From positions 1-64,000 of the forward strand of contig DATJBS010000069.1 in NCBI GenBank assembly GCA_035515235.1: a stretch of 64,000 nucleotides of DNA. Direction: 5' to 3'. The translations under genes and the position numbers were made by a program. Each line of letters starts with the position of its first letter. Position 1 is the first letter of the stretch. This DNA is from JAMLHH01 sp035515235. GTDB lineage: Bacteria > Bacteroidota > Bacteroidia > Chitinophagales > JADIYW01. Of this stretch, positions 52,795 to 60,992 are shown piece by piece. The notes beneath the pieces were generated by a model that was not told where the DNA came from, ran no database searches, and saw nothing but the letters and a program-made list of their open reading frames with translations.

Positions 52795-54315
52795 TTATAA
52801 AGTCTTTTTCAAAAGCTCATTCATATCTACTTTCTTTCTGACAATTCCTTCTACTTCATCAATATGTACTCGAGTTTGTTCCATAGTATCTCGCTCGCGA
52901 ATTGTAACAGTGTTGTCTTCTAAAGTTTGATGGTCTACAGTAATACAGAATGGAGTACCTAGAGCATCCATACGTCTGTAGCGCTTACCAATACTATCCT
53001 TCTCTTCATAAAACACTCTGCCTACAAATCTTAATTGATTGTAAATCTCCATGGCTTTGTCTGGAAGTCCGTCTTTTTTCAATAAAGGTAAAACAGCTAC
53101 TTTGATAGGAGCTAAAGCTGGAGGAAGACTCATTACAGTACGAGTTTCACCGTTTTCTAAAGTCTCTTCTTTTAGAGCATCACTCAAAACTCTTAAGAAC
53201 ATTCTGTCCAATCCTATAGAAGTTTCTACGACATAAGGAATGTAGTTTTGATTGAGTTCGCTATCGAAATACTGTAATTTTTTACCACTAAAATTTTGGT
53301 GTTCTCTCAAGTCAAAATCAGTACGAGAGTGTATACCTTCTAATTCTTTAAATCCAAAAGGAAAACGGTATTGAATATCTTCAGCTGCATTAGCATAGTG
53401 TGCTAATTTTTCATGAAGATGAAAGCGCAAACTTTCTGGATCAGTTCCTAAAGCTAAGTGCCATTGAAGTCGAATGTTTTTCCATTTTTCAAACCATTCC
53501 AACTCCGTACCTGGACGAACGAAAAATTGCATTTCCATTTGTTCAAACTCTCTCATTCTGAAGACAAACTGACGAGCTACAATTTCATTACGGAATGCTT
53601 TTCCTATCTGTGCGATGCCGAAAGGAATTTTCATTCTTGCAGACTTCTGTACATTTAAGAAGTTAACAAAAATACCTTGTGCCGTTTCTGGACGCAAGTA
53701 CAAATCTGTAGCAGATTCGTCCAAAGCACCTAGTTTAGTAGCGAACATTAAATTGAACTGACGTACATCTGTCCAGTTTTTGCTACCACTGACTTCACAT
53801 GCAATTTCGTATTCTTCTATGAGTTCTTTATATCTATTAAAGTCAGCAGCTTCAGCAGCTTTGATATATTCTGCTTCAAGGATTAATCCTTTATTATAAT
53901 CACGACTAGCTTTAGCTTTTTCTTCATTTGAAGCGTCTGCAGCTATACCTTTTTTGTTCAGCTCCTTTTGACCCTTCTCTTTGTATTTCTCGATTTTTTC
54001 TTCAAGAAGTACGTCAGCACGGTATCTTTTCTTAGAATCTTTATTATCAATTAATGGATCACTGAAACTATCCACGTGTCCTGAGGCTTTCCAAGTAGTC
54101 GGGTGCATGAAAATCGCAGAATCTAATCCGACGATATTGTCATTCATTTGGACCATACTCTTCCACCAATATTCCTTAATTGCATTTTTGAGCTCTACAC
54201 CAAAAGGTCCGTAGTCATAAACTGCTCCTAAATTGTCATAAATCTCACTAGATGGGAAAACAAACCCATACTCCTTACAGTGAGAAACTATCTTTTGTAA
54301 ATCGACTTCCGCCAT
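52795..54315 (-). CDS. glyS: Glycine--tRNA ligase (class II, single-chain GlyQS type)
   Basis: A 506-residue enzyme from the ATG at 54315 (MAEVDLQKIVSHCKEYGF). The upstream open frame does not resemble the family. Class II motifs are in GAVYDYGPFGVELKN, then LRPETAQGIFVNFL, FRNEI and the motif 3 region GLDRMFLRVL; the C-terminal anticodon-binding domain starts near LAPIKVAVLP. It charges tRNA-Gly. It is a single gene ending at a terminator. Confidence 0.96.
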   Translation of the reverse strand: MAEVDLQKIVSHCKEYGFVFPSSEIYDNLGAVYDYGPFGVELKNAIKEYWWKSMVQMNDNIVGLDSAIFMHPTTWKASGHVDSFSDPLIDNKDSKKRYRADVLLEEKIEKYKEKGQKELNKKGIAADASNEEKAKASRDYNKGLILEAEYIKAAEAADFNRYKELIEEYEIACEVSGSKNWTDVRQFNLMFATKLGALDESATDLYLRPETAQGIFVNFLNVQKSARMKIPFGIAQIGKAFRNEIVARQFVFRMREFEQMEMQFFVRPGTELEWFEKWKNIRLQWHLALGTDPESLRFHLHEKLAHYANAAEDIQYRFPFGFKELEGIHSRTDFDLREHQNFSGKKLQYFDSELNQNYIPYVVETSIGLDRMFLRVLSDALKEETLENGETRTVMSLPPALAPIKVAVLPLLKKDGLPDKAMEIYNQLRFVGRVFYEEKDSIGKRYRRMDALGTPFCITVDHQTLEDNTVTIRERDTMEQTRVHIDEVEGIVRKKVDMNELLKKTL

Positions 54316-54455
54316 AATGGTGCAAAGATAGAAAATGAAGAGAACATTTGATAAAGGAATCAATATTTGAGTGCAAAGCTTGATCCTTTCTTGATGTAAA
54401 TATCAAAAGTTATATAAATACTGATGTCTAGAATAGTTTTCAGTGCAAAAAAGAC

Positions 54456-54490
54456 AAAAAAAAGAGGATTGATATGAAATCATCCTCTTT
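54456..54490 (-). terminator. Intrinsic terminator after rng
   Basis: AAAGAGGAT (54461-54469) pairs with ATCCTCTTT (54482-54490). The A run to its left provides the U tail on the minus strand. Confidence 0.85.
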
Positions 54491-54495
54491 CCGTT

Positions 54496-56043
54496 TTATT
54501 TTTCTATTAGATCTCGTTGTTTATTGAGAACGTAAAACTCATTCAATGTCAATGAGGAGTCTTCTAAAATATCAATGACAATTCCTGATTGAACTAACCA
54601 TTGCCACTTTTTAGGAAGCCAACCTTTTTGTAAATAAGCAGAAATTAATGGATGTACCACTAAGTTGTATTTGTTTCCTGCTTCTTTATATCCTTTTAGT
54701 GATGCTATTTCGTTTTCGATTTCTTTGCAGATGACGTCTGGAAATATAGTTTCTTGTTGACTTGGATGTATTTCATTTTCATCTTCTATGATGATTTCTG
54801 AACGTACTCTTTGGCGAGTAATTTCCATCAAACCAAATTTGCTGATAGGAAGAATACTGTGCTTTGCTCTATCTGAACGCATTACTTCTTCCAAAACTTG
54901 GAGAACTTTAACTCTGTATTCACCAGATTTCATGTCAATAAAGTCAATGACAATAATTCCTCCAAGATCTCTTACTCTAAGTTGTCTAGCGATTTCAATT
55001 GCAGCTTCACAGTTGACATTAAAAGCGTTAGTATCTTGATCCAAAGTTGTATTAATTTTTGGACCACTATTGACATCGATGACATGTAAGGCTTCTGTAT
55101 GTTCTATTACCAAATAAGCTCCGCTTTTAAGCGTAACATTTTTGCCAAAAGAATTTTTCAGTTGTCTTGAAACATCAAATTCATCAAATATAGGTCTCAG
55201 ACCTCTGTATAGCTCTAGCTTATCAGAGTGTTGAGGAGCATTGTCTTCTAGATAGGTTTTAAGCTGATCAAACAGTTTAGCGTTGTCACAGATTACTCTT
55301 TCAAAAGAGTCATTGAGCATGTCTCTAATCAAAGAGAAAGATCGACCCATTTCTGACAATAATCTTCTTGGAGCTTTAGGTTCAGGAAGTCCATTTTTGA
55401 TTTTCTCCCACTTCACCATTAGGTTTTCAATATCGTTATTGAATTCCGCTTCTCCTTGAAATTGTGCATTAGTTCTGACTACTAAACCAAAATTCTTTGG
55501 TCTAATTTTTTCGATGGCTTCAGAGAGTCTCTGACGTTCATCGCTGTCAGTAATTTTTTTAGATATACCAACACTATTGACAAAAGGTGCTAAGACAACG
55601 TATCTGCCAGGTATAGTTACTTCGCAGGTCATTCTAGGCCCTTTTGTAGAAATTGCTTCTTTCATTATCTGGGTAATGACCCAGTCTCCTTTTTGGAGCA
55701 CCTCCTGAATTTTACCGTCTTTGGGTATTAATTCTTCCAGCTCAAAGTCACTTAATAGAGCAGATTGCTCCTTATTAGAGACATTTTGAGTAAATTTTTT
55801 CAGGCTGAGAAGGCTAGGACTTAAATCAGAATAGTGAATGAAGGCGTCTTTATCGTGACCTATATCAACGAAAGCAGCATTCAGTCCAGGATTGATTTTT
55901 TTAATTCGCCCTAAATATATATCGCCGGCAGAAAAACCATTTTGATCATAGCGATCAATATGATATTCTAACAACCTTTTATTTTCCAGTAGTGCAATTT
56001 CTACCCCAATAGCGTTAGAGTGTATAACAAGTTCTCTAACCAC
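54496..56043 (-). CDS. rng: Ribonuclease E/G family protein (RNase G)
   Basis: A 515-residue RNase with a GTG start at 56043 (VRELVIHSNAIG). The S1 RNA-binding domain covers about residues 38-130 (GDIYLGRIKKINPGLNAAFVDIG region). The catalytic part has IDVNSGPKI and VIDFIDMKSGEYR, holding the two Mg-binding Asp residues, then the small domain. It cleaves single-stranded, AU-rich RNA and matures rRNA. The absence of a long C-terminal scaffold places it with RNase G and not RNase E. In Bacteroidota it usually follows the HU/TPR genes, as here. Confidence 0.94.
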   Translation of the reverse strand: MVRELVIHSNAIGVEIALLENKRLLEYHIDRYDQNGFSAGDIYLGRIKKINPGLNAAFVDIGHDKDAFIHYSDLSPSLLSLKKFTQNVSNKEQSALLSDFELEELIPKDGKIQEVLQKGDWVITQIMKEAISTKGPRMTCEVTIPGRYVVLAPFVNSVGISKKITDSDERQRLSEAIEKIRPKNFGLVVRTNAQFQGEAEFNNDIENLMVKWEKIKNGLPEPKAPRRLLSEMGRSFSLIRDMLNDSFERVICDNAKLFDQLKTYLEDNAPQHSDKLELYRGLRPIFDEFDVSRQLKNSFGKNVTLKSGAYLVIEHTEALHVIDVNSGPKINTTLDQDTNAFNVNCEAAIEIARQLRVRDLGGIIVIDFIDMKSGEYRVKVLQVLEEVMRSDRAKHSILPISKFGLMEITRQRVRSEIIIEDENEIHPSQQETIFPDVICKEIENEIASLKGYKEAGNKYNLVVHPLISAYLQKGWLPKKWQWLVQSGIVIDILEDSSLTLNEFYVLNKQRDLIEK

Positions 56044-56059
56044 GGTGATAGATTTTAAA

Positions 56060-56098
56060 ATTAAAAAGAATAGATAAGCCTGGTTATCAGGCTTATCT
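56060..56098 (-). terminator. Hairpin terminator of the HU-TPR-COX24-like operon
   Basis: AGATAAGCCTG (56072-56082) pairs perfectly with CAGGCTTATCT (56088-56098) around loop GTTAT. On the minus strand a T-rich tract (ATTCTTTTTAATTTT) follows. It lies between the small gene and rng. Confidence 0.8.
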
Positions 56099-56122
56099 GT
56101 TAAAATTAATAGAAATTAATTT

Positions 56123-56215
56123 TTATTTTTTCTTTTTATGACGATTTTTTCTCAATCTTTTCTTTCTCTTATGAGTAGATATCTTATGACGTTTTCTCTT
56201 TTTTCCGCAAGGCAT
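56123..56215 (-). CDS. Tiny basic COX24/AURKAIP1-like (mS38-type) ribosomal protein
   Basis: A 30-residue open frame, ATG at 56215 and TAA at 56123-56125. It reads MPCGKKRKRHKISTHKRKKR followed by LRKNRHKKKK, with almost only Lys, Arg and His after the PCG start. This fits the AURKAIP1/COX24 family, which includes the mitoribosomal protein mS38 and short bacterial relatives found in Bacteroidota. It lies between the TPR/HU genes and rng, next to genes for RNA and DNA binding. It is likely a ribosome component that is missed because it is so short. Confidence 0.82.
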   Translation of the reverse strand: MPCGKKRKRHKISTHKRKKRLRKNRHKKKK

Positions 56216-56233
56216 AATATAAATTTTTATTTT

Positions 56234-57070
56234 TTAGTTGGACTTTAAGTCTTTAATATAACCGTCTATTTCAGCGTCAAAATCAGGGTTGTTGACTAAC
56301 TTTTTGCAAGCTTCAAATAATTCGATTGCTTTTTCATTGTTTCCTAATCCTTGTTGAGCAATCGCCATGAAAAATATAGCTTCTGCATTATTAGGATTGA
56401 TCGCCAATACCTGATCTAAACGTTCTTTGGCTTTATCAAACTGTCCTGACATGATAGAGAATCTACCGAGCAATATTAAAGCTGAAACATTATTAGGGTC
56501 TTCATTCGTGACCTCTCTTAATAACGTGATACCTTTCATTGGCTCTATAGAACCTTCTACGTAGGCAGATCCAGCTTTGAGTTTTAATGTAAGGTCATTA
56601 GGACTCAATTTTAGAGCAGCTTCATAAGAACGGAGCGCAAAGGTAATAAGATTATTTTTGATTTTAGCATTTTCAGTGTTTCTGAATTCAGAAATTAACT
56701 GATCTCCGCTAGAAATGAGTTCTTCTAGGTCATTTTCTAGTACTGCAGCCTCAGAATGATAGTAAGCTTCTAAGATACTAGACTTAGATTCCCAGAAATG
56801 AGCAGCATCATGAGCGGCAGCAGCTTTTTGTTGATCAGTAGATTTTTTCCAATTTTCAGAAAGCTGTTGAGCTGTAATTTGATCCTGTTCTGATAGCGTG
56901 TTAATTTGAAGTTTTTCAAATTCTTCCAATGACATATCCATCTCCACCTCAGAATGAGCATGGGTTTCTTTTTTTTCTATCTTTTTGGTAGCGAAATTTC
57001 CAAAGTAAAGTCCTCCGATACCAATTATCGCAAGGATACTAAGGATAATCACTCCCTTCTTAGCAGTCAT
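56234..57070 (-). CDS. TPR repeat protein with N-terminal membrane anchor
   Basis: A 278-residue protein. Residues about 6-24 form one membrane helix (VIILSILAIIGIGGLYFG). Residues about 145-260 form three tetratricopeptide repeats, for example FALRSYEAALKLSPNDLTLK and RLDQVLAINPNNAEAIFF. The middle is a charged helical stretch. TPRs bind other proteins, so it may scaffold a periplasmic or membrane complex; the partner is unknown. It is 6 bp after the HU gene and is in the same minus-strand operon. Confidence 0.87.
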   Translation of the reverse strand: MTAKKGVIILSILAIIGIGGLYFGNFATKKIEKKETHAHSEVEMDMSLEEFEKLQINTLSEQDQITAQQLSENWKKSTDQQKAAAAHDAAHFWESKSSILEAYYHSEAAVLENDLEELISSGDQLISEFRNTENAKIKNNLITFALRSYEAALKLSPNDLTLKLKAGSAYVEGSIEPMKGITLLREVTNEDPNNVSALILLGRFSIMSGQFDKAKERLDQVLAINPNNAEAIFFMAIAQQGLGNNEKAIELFEACKKLVNNPDFDAEIDGYIKDLKSN

Positions 57071-57076
57071 TATAAA

Positions 57077-57379
57077 TTATTTAGTGGTATTTTGCTTCAA
57101 GCTAGAGTCTTTGATTAACTCAACGAAGATTTTTGAAGGTTTAAAAGCGGGAATATCATGTTCTGGAATCTCGATTGCAACATTCTTTTTAATATTTCTG
57201 CCGATTTTAGCTTTACGAGTTTTTCTGATAAAACTACCAAAGCCTCTTATGTACAAATTTTCTCCTTCTGCTAAAGTTTCTTTTACTTCTTTGAAGAAAG
57301 CTTCTAATGTAACAAGAACGTCCACCTTCGGTACGCCTGTTTTCTCTGAAATACTAGTAATAATATCTGCTTTTCTCAT
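57077..57379 (-). CDS. HU family DNA-binding protein
   Basis: A 100-residue HU/IHF-type protein: start MRKADIITSISEKTGVPKVD, the arm region RGFGSFIRKTRKAKIGRNIK, and end PAFKPSKIFVELIK. It bends DNA and compacts the nucleoid. It lies upstream of the TPR gene and is divergent from mutY, a common Bacteroidota order. Confidence 0.95.
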   Translation of the reverse strand: MRKADIITSISEKTGVPKVDVLVTLEAFFKEVKETLAEGENLYIRGFGSFIRKTRKAKIGRNIKKNVAIEIPEHDIPAFKPSKIFVELIKDSSLKQNTTK

Positions 57380-57487
57380 CTTTTTATTAGGTTAATACAT
57401 GTGGAATACAAACAACTAACAAAAATGCTAAATTAATTGTGAAAAAAAAGATTAAGATTGTTATTTCAATTGAATCTGTATTAATAA

Positions 57488-58531
57488 ATGTTTAATAGCT
57501 TTAGAAAAACGTTGATTTCGTGGTATTTAGATCATAATAGAGTGCTTCCTTGGTCGAAAACCAAAGATCCATATTCGATATGGTTGAGAGAAGTTATCCT
57601 TCAACAAACAAGAGTTGAGCAAGGAGCTTCTTACTATCAGAAATTCTTAAATCACTATCCTACAATTATTGACTTAGCCAATTCTACTTTGGATGAAGTC
57701 TATAAAGATTGGGAAGGATTAGGATATTATTCTAGAGCTAGAAATTTATTGACCACCGCACAAATTGTAAGAGATAAATATAATGGAGTATTTCCTGTCG
57801 ACTATCTAGAGATTTTATCTTTAAAAGGAATCGGCGAATATACGGCTGCAGCTATTGCTTCATTTGCTTATGATCAACCCTATTCTGTATTAGATGGTAA
57901 TGTTTTTAGGGTTTTGTCCAGATTTTTCGGAATAGAACATCCTATTGATACCACTATTGGCAAAAAGTCTTTTAAAAAATTAGCTCAAGACTGTTTAGAT
58001 ATCAATCAGCCAGCTATGTATAACCAAGCAATTATTGATTTTGGAGCAGTTATTTGTAAGCCCAAACTGCCTTTGTGCACTAATTGTCCGTTTTCTTCAG
58101 AATGTGTTGCATATAATGAAGGTAAAATTTCAGAGTTACCCGTCAAGTCCAAAAAAATTATCAAACAGAATCGATATTTTAATTTCTTAGTTTTCTCTAA
58201 ACAAAACAAAATTTATATACAGCAAAGGCAAGAAAAAGATATTTGGCAACATTTATTTCAATTTCCTTTGATAGAGTCGCCTAATCAAGTTTTAACTCTA
58301 GAAGATTTACCTGATGATATCATAGATTTTGTACCTTATATTCGAGAAAGCAAAATGTTTTTTCAGACGCTTACTCATAGAAAAATACATGCGAAGTTTT
58401 TTGAAGTAGAGAGTTTAGATTATGATGCCAAAAAAGATTGGATTTTAGTAGAAATAAGAGATCTTAATAAATATGGTTTTCCAAAAATAATCAAAGACTA
58501 TTTGTCTGAAAAATATAATTTTATATATTAG
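57488..58531 (+). CDS. mutY: A/G-specific adenine glycosylase MutY
   Basis: A 347-residue DNA repair enzyme that removes adenine paired with 8-oxoguanine. The catalytic Glu is in WLREVILQQT, the helix-hairpin-helix is LKGIGEYTAAAIASF, the catalytic Asp is in VLDGNVFRVLSR, and the 4Fe-4S ligands are in CKPKLPLCTNCPFSSEC. The C-terminal third is the NUDIX-like domain that reads the 8-oxoG strand. It is followed 34 bp later by ssb. Confidence 0.95.
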   Translation: MFNSFRKTLISWYLDHNRVLPWSKTKDPYSIWLREVILQQTRVEQGASYYQKFLNHYPTIIDLANSTLDEVYKDWEGLGYYSRARNLLTTAQIVRDKYNGVFPVDYLEILSLKGIGEYTAAAIASFAYDQPYSVLDGNVFRVLSRFFGIEHPIDTTIGKKSFKKLAQDCLDINQPAMYNQAIIDFGAVICKPKLPLCTNCPFSSECVAYNEGKISELPVKSKKIIKQNRYFNFLVFSKQNKIYIQQRQEKDIWQHLFQFPLIESPNQVLTLEDLPDDIIDFVPYIRESKMFFQTLTHRKIHAKFFEVESLDYDAKKDWILVEIRDLNKYGFPKIIKDYLSEKYNFIY

Positions 58532-58565
58532 ATAATATTATTGTAAAGGTTTAAAATTTTATGTG

Positions 58566-58991
58566 ATGAGAGGAATCAATAAAGTGATGTTAATAGGTAG
58601 AGTAGGCATAGATCCTGAATTAAGAAAAATGGACAATTCTCGTTCAAAATTAAATCTAAGATTGGCTACTACTGAAAGTTATAAAAACCCAAGCGGAGAA
58701 TGGCAAGATATTACCGATTGGCATACTATTGTAATGTGGGGACCTATGGCTGATCGTGGAGAAAAAGACATCAAAAAAGGCAATCTCATTTATATAGAAG
58801 GTAAAATAAGAACTCGCTCTTGGGAAGACAAAGAGGGGAATAAAAGATATGCTACAGAAGTGATAGCAGAATATTACCAAAATCTATCTCCAAAAGATAA
58901 TTATGCTAGAGAGCAAAAAACGGATCAACCATCAGAAGAGAGTGTAGATTTGGATGAATTAAACAAAACTGAGGATAAGCTTCCTTTTTAA
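58566..58991 (+). CDS. ssb: Single-stranded DNA-binding protein
   Basis: A 142-residue SSB from the ATG at 58566 (MRGINKVMLIGRVG); a GTG at 58563 lies just before. The OB fold covers residues 1-110 (WHTIVMWGPMADRGEKDIKKG and YIEGKIRTRSWEDKEG). The acidic tail ends EDKLPF, the partner-binding tip. It lies between mutY and gldE, the order also known from Flavobacterium. Confidence 0.96.
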   Translation: MRGINKVMLIGRVGIDPELRKMDNSRSKLNLRLATTESYKNPSGEWQDITDWHTIVMWGPMADRGEKDIKKGNLIYIEGKIRTRSWEDKEGNKRYATEVIAEYYQNLSPKDNYAREQKTDQPSEESVDLDELNKTEDKLPF

Positions 58992-59011
58992 TTAACTAAA
59001 AAAACAAAACT

Positions 59012-60370
59012 TTGGACAGTAGTTCACCCGTACCACTCGAACCTTTTTCATTTTACAATAGTATATTTTTAGTCATTAATTATACTGACTACTTACCGTT
59101 AGCTATGCTTATTTTAAGCCTGATAGCTATCGTAGTAATGAGTGGTTTTATAGCATCTGCCGAAACAGCATTGTTCTCTTTGAATAATTTTGAAAGAAAA
59201 GAAATAGAGAAAAGAACTGAAAGAAGCGACAATGTTTTAATTAACTTGTTAGAACAGCCCAAGCAATTATTAGGCACCATATTATTGAGTAATCTATTGA
59301 TTTATATGCTCATGATATTTATTGGATTTGAGTTTTACCAAACTGTAAACGAAAGTTTTATAATAAAGTCCAATTGGTTATTTATTTCCATATTAGTCAC
59401 TAGTATTTTAATTCTTAAAATAGTTTTAGGAGAAATTGTACCAAAAATTTATGCAGTACAAAACAATCTTTTAGTAGCAAGAAAAACAGCATGGTTTATA
59501 AGAGTCTTGTTTTGGATACTTCGACCTTTTACAGAAGTGTTTTTAGTCAGTTCGACTATCCTAAGAGAAAAGTTTGAACTCTATAATAGAGGACTACTTG
59601 TAGAAGAAATCGACCAAGTGCTCGATCAGTCTCATAATCATCCGCCTAATCAAGGGCTAGAAGAAAGAAATTTATTGAAAGGTGTAGTGAAGTTTGGAAA
59701 TATCTTCGTCACTCAAATCATGAAAGCTCGGGTAGATGTGGTATTTATTAATATCTCTTCCAATTTTCATGAATTATTAGAAACTGTAAGAAATTCTGGC
59801 TATTCAAGAATTCCAGTTTGCGATGGAGACTTAGATCAGACTGTAGGAATTATTTATGCTAAAGATTTATTGTATTACTTAGATACCAATGAAGACTTCA
59901 ATTGGCACTCCTTAATTAAGCCGGCCATTTTTGTTCCAGAGAGTAAAAAAATAGATTCTTTACTTGAAGAGTTTCAAACTAAAAGAGTCCATATGGCGAT
60001 AGTAGTGGATGAATATGGAGGAGCCTCAGGTTTGGTGACTTTGGAAGATGTCTTAGAAGAAGTCATTGGAGAAATAAAAGACGAGTTTGATGATATTCAC
60101 GAAATTGATTTCAGAAAATTAGATGCTCACAATTTTTTATTTGAAGGTAAAACTAGCGTCAATGATATGTGTAAAGTATTGGGAATTCCTACGGATACTT
60201 TCAAAGAGGAGAGAGGAGAAGCTGATACAATTGCAGGGATGATGTTAGAAATAAAGGGAGAATTGCCATTGCAAGGAGATGAAATCGAAATAAATGGTTA
60301 TACCTTTAAGGTGATTGAAATGAATGCAATCCGCATCGTTAAAGTAAAAATCACTATCCATGAAAATTAA
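59012..60370 (+). CDS. gldE: Gliding motility-associated protein GldE
   Basis: A 452-residue protein with a TTG start at 59012; no ATG lies close by. A CNNM/DUF21 membrane part (about residues 28-215) begins VVMSGFIASAETALFSL. Two CBS domains follow (near 240-360), with MKARVDVVFI and VVDEYGGASGLVTLEDVLEE, and a CorC/HlyC-type C-terminal domain. It resembles HlyC/CorC transporters but the place before gldD identifies GldE. In Flavobacterium it is linked to gliding. It overlaps gldD by 11 bp. Confidence 0.92.
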   Translation: MDSSSPVPLEPFSFYNSIFLVINYTDYLPLAMLILSLIAIVVMSGFIASAETALFSLNNFERKEIEKRTERSDNVLINLLEQPKQLLGTILLSNLLIYMLMIFIGFEFYQTVNESFIIKSNWLFISILVTSILILKIVLGEIVPKIYAVQNNLLVARKTAWFIRVLFWILRPFTEVFLVSSTILREKFELYNRGLLVEEIDQVLDQSHNHPPNQGLEERNLLKGVVKFGNIFVTQIMKARVDVVFINISSNFHELLETVRNSGYSRIPVCDGDLDQTVGIIYAKDLLYYLDTNEDFNWHSLIKPAIFVPESKKIDSLLEEFQTKRVHMAIVVDEYGGASGLVTLEDVLEEVIGEIKDEFDDIHEIDFRKLDAHNFLFEGKTSVNDMCKVLGIPTDTFKEERGEADTIAGMMLEIKGELPLQGDEIEINGYTFKVIEMNAIRIVKVKITIHEN

Positions 60371-60953
60371 GAACTTGTGTCTTTTTATTTTTACTCTTTT
60401 ATTAATGGTTTCGTGTAAGGAGGATTATACACCCAAGCCGAGTGGTTATTTTCAGATGGATTTACCTGAACATGAGTACAAGAAATTTGAAAATGATGTG
60501 TGTCCATGTACTTTTGAGATTCCAAAATATGCTGAAGTTCAAAGAGAAAATCATTTTTTTGATGAAAAGCCGGAGCATCCTTGTTGGCTCAATGTCAATT
60601 TCCCATATTTCAATGCTACTATTTATATCTCATATAAAGATGTGACTAGTAGAGCCGAATTTGAAAAAGTGATTTCCGATAGTTATAAAATGACGTTTAA
60701 TCACAGTCAAAAAGCTGATTTTATTGATGAGTCTTCTATAGATATTCCTAATCATCAGGTTTATGGATATCAGTTTGATATCGGAGGCGACGCTGCATCA
60801 AGCACTCAGTTTTTTATTACCGATAGTGTAAACCATTTTATTAGAGGCGCGCTGTATTTCAAATCTAAGCCTAATGTGGACTCCGTCAGACCTGTTTTAG
60901 ATTTTTTGAAAACAGATATGGATCATATGATTCAGACTTTTGAATGGAAATAA
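60360..60953 (+). CDS. gldD: Gliding motility lipoprotein GldD
   Basis: A 197-residue lipoprotein. A signal peptide ends in a lipobox (LLMVSC, Cys near residue 19). The mature part begins KEDYTPKPSGYFQMDLPEHEYK, which is a GldD hallmark, with VCPCTFEIPKYAEV and HPCWLNVNFP following. GldD is needed for gliding and for type IX secretion in Flavobacterium. It overlaps gldE and so is translationally coupled. Confidence 0.93.
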   Translation: MKIKNLCLFIFTLLLMVSCKEDYTPKPSGYFQMDLPEHEYKKFENDVCPCTFEIPKYAEVQRENHFFDEKPEHPCWLNVNFPYFNATIYISYKDVTSRAEFEKVISDSYKMTFNHSQKADFIDESSIDIPNHQVYGYQFDIGGDAASSTQFFITDSVNHFIRGALYFKSKPNVDSVRPVLDFLKTDMDHMIQTFEWK

Positions 60954-60992
60954 TATCATCTTTCAATTTTTTTTGATTAATTTTTGAATAGT

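Noticed and set aside
57084..57395. 103-codon open frame opposite the HU gene
   Set aside because: It mirrors the HU coding strand and shows no family similarity; HU is clearly the real gene.
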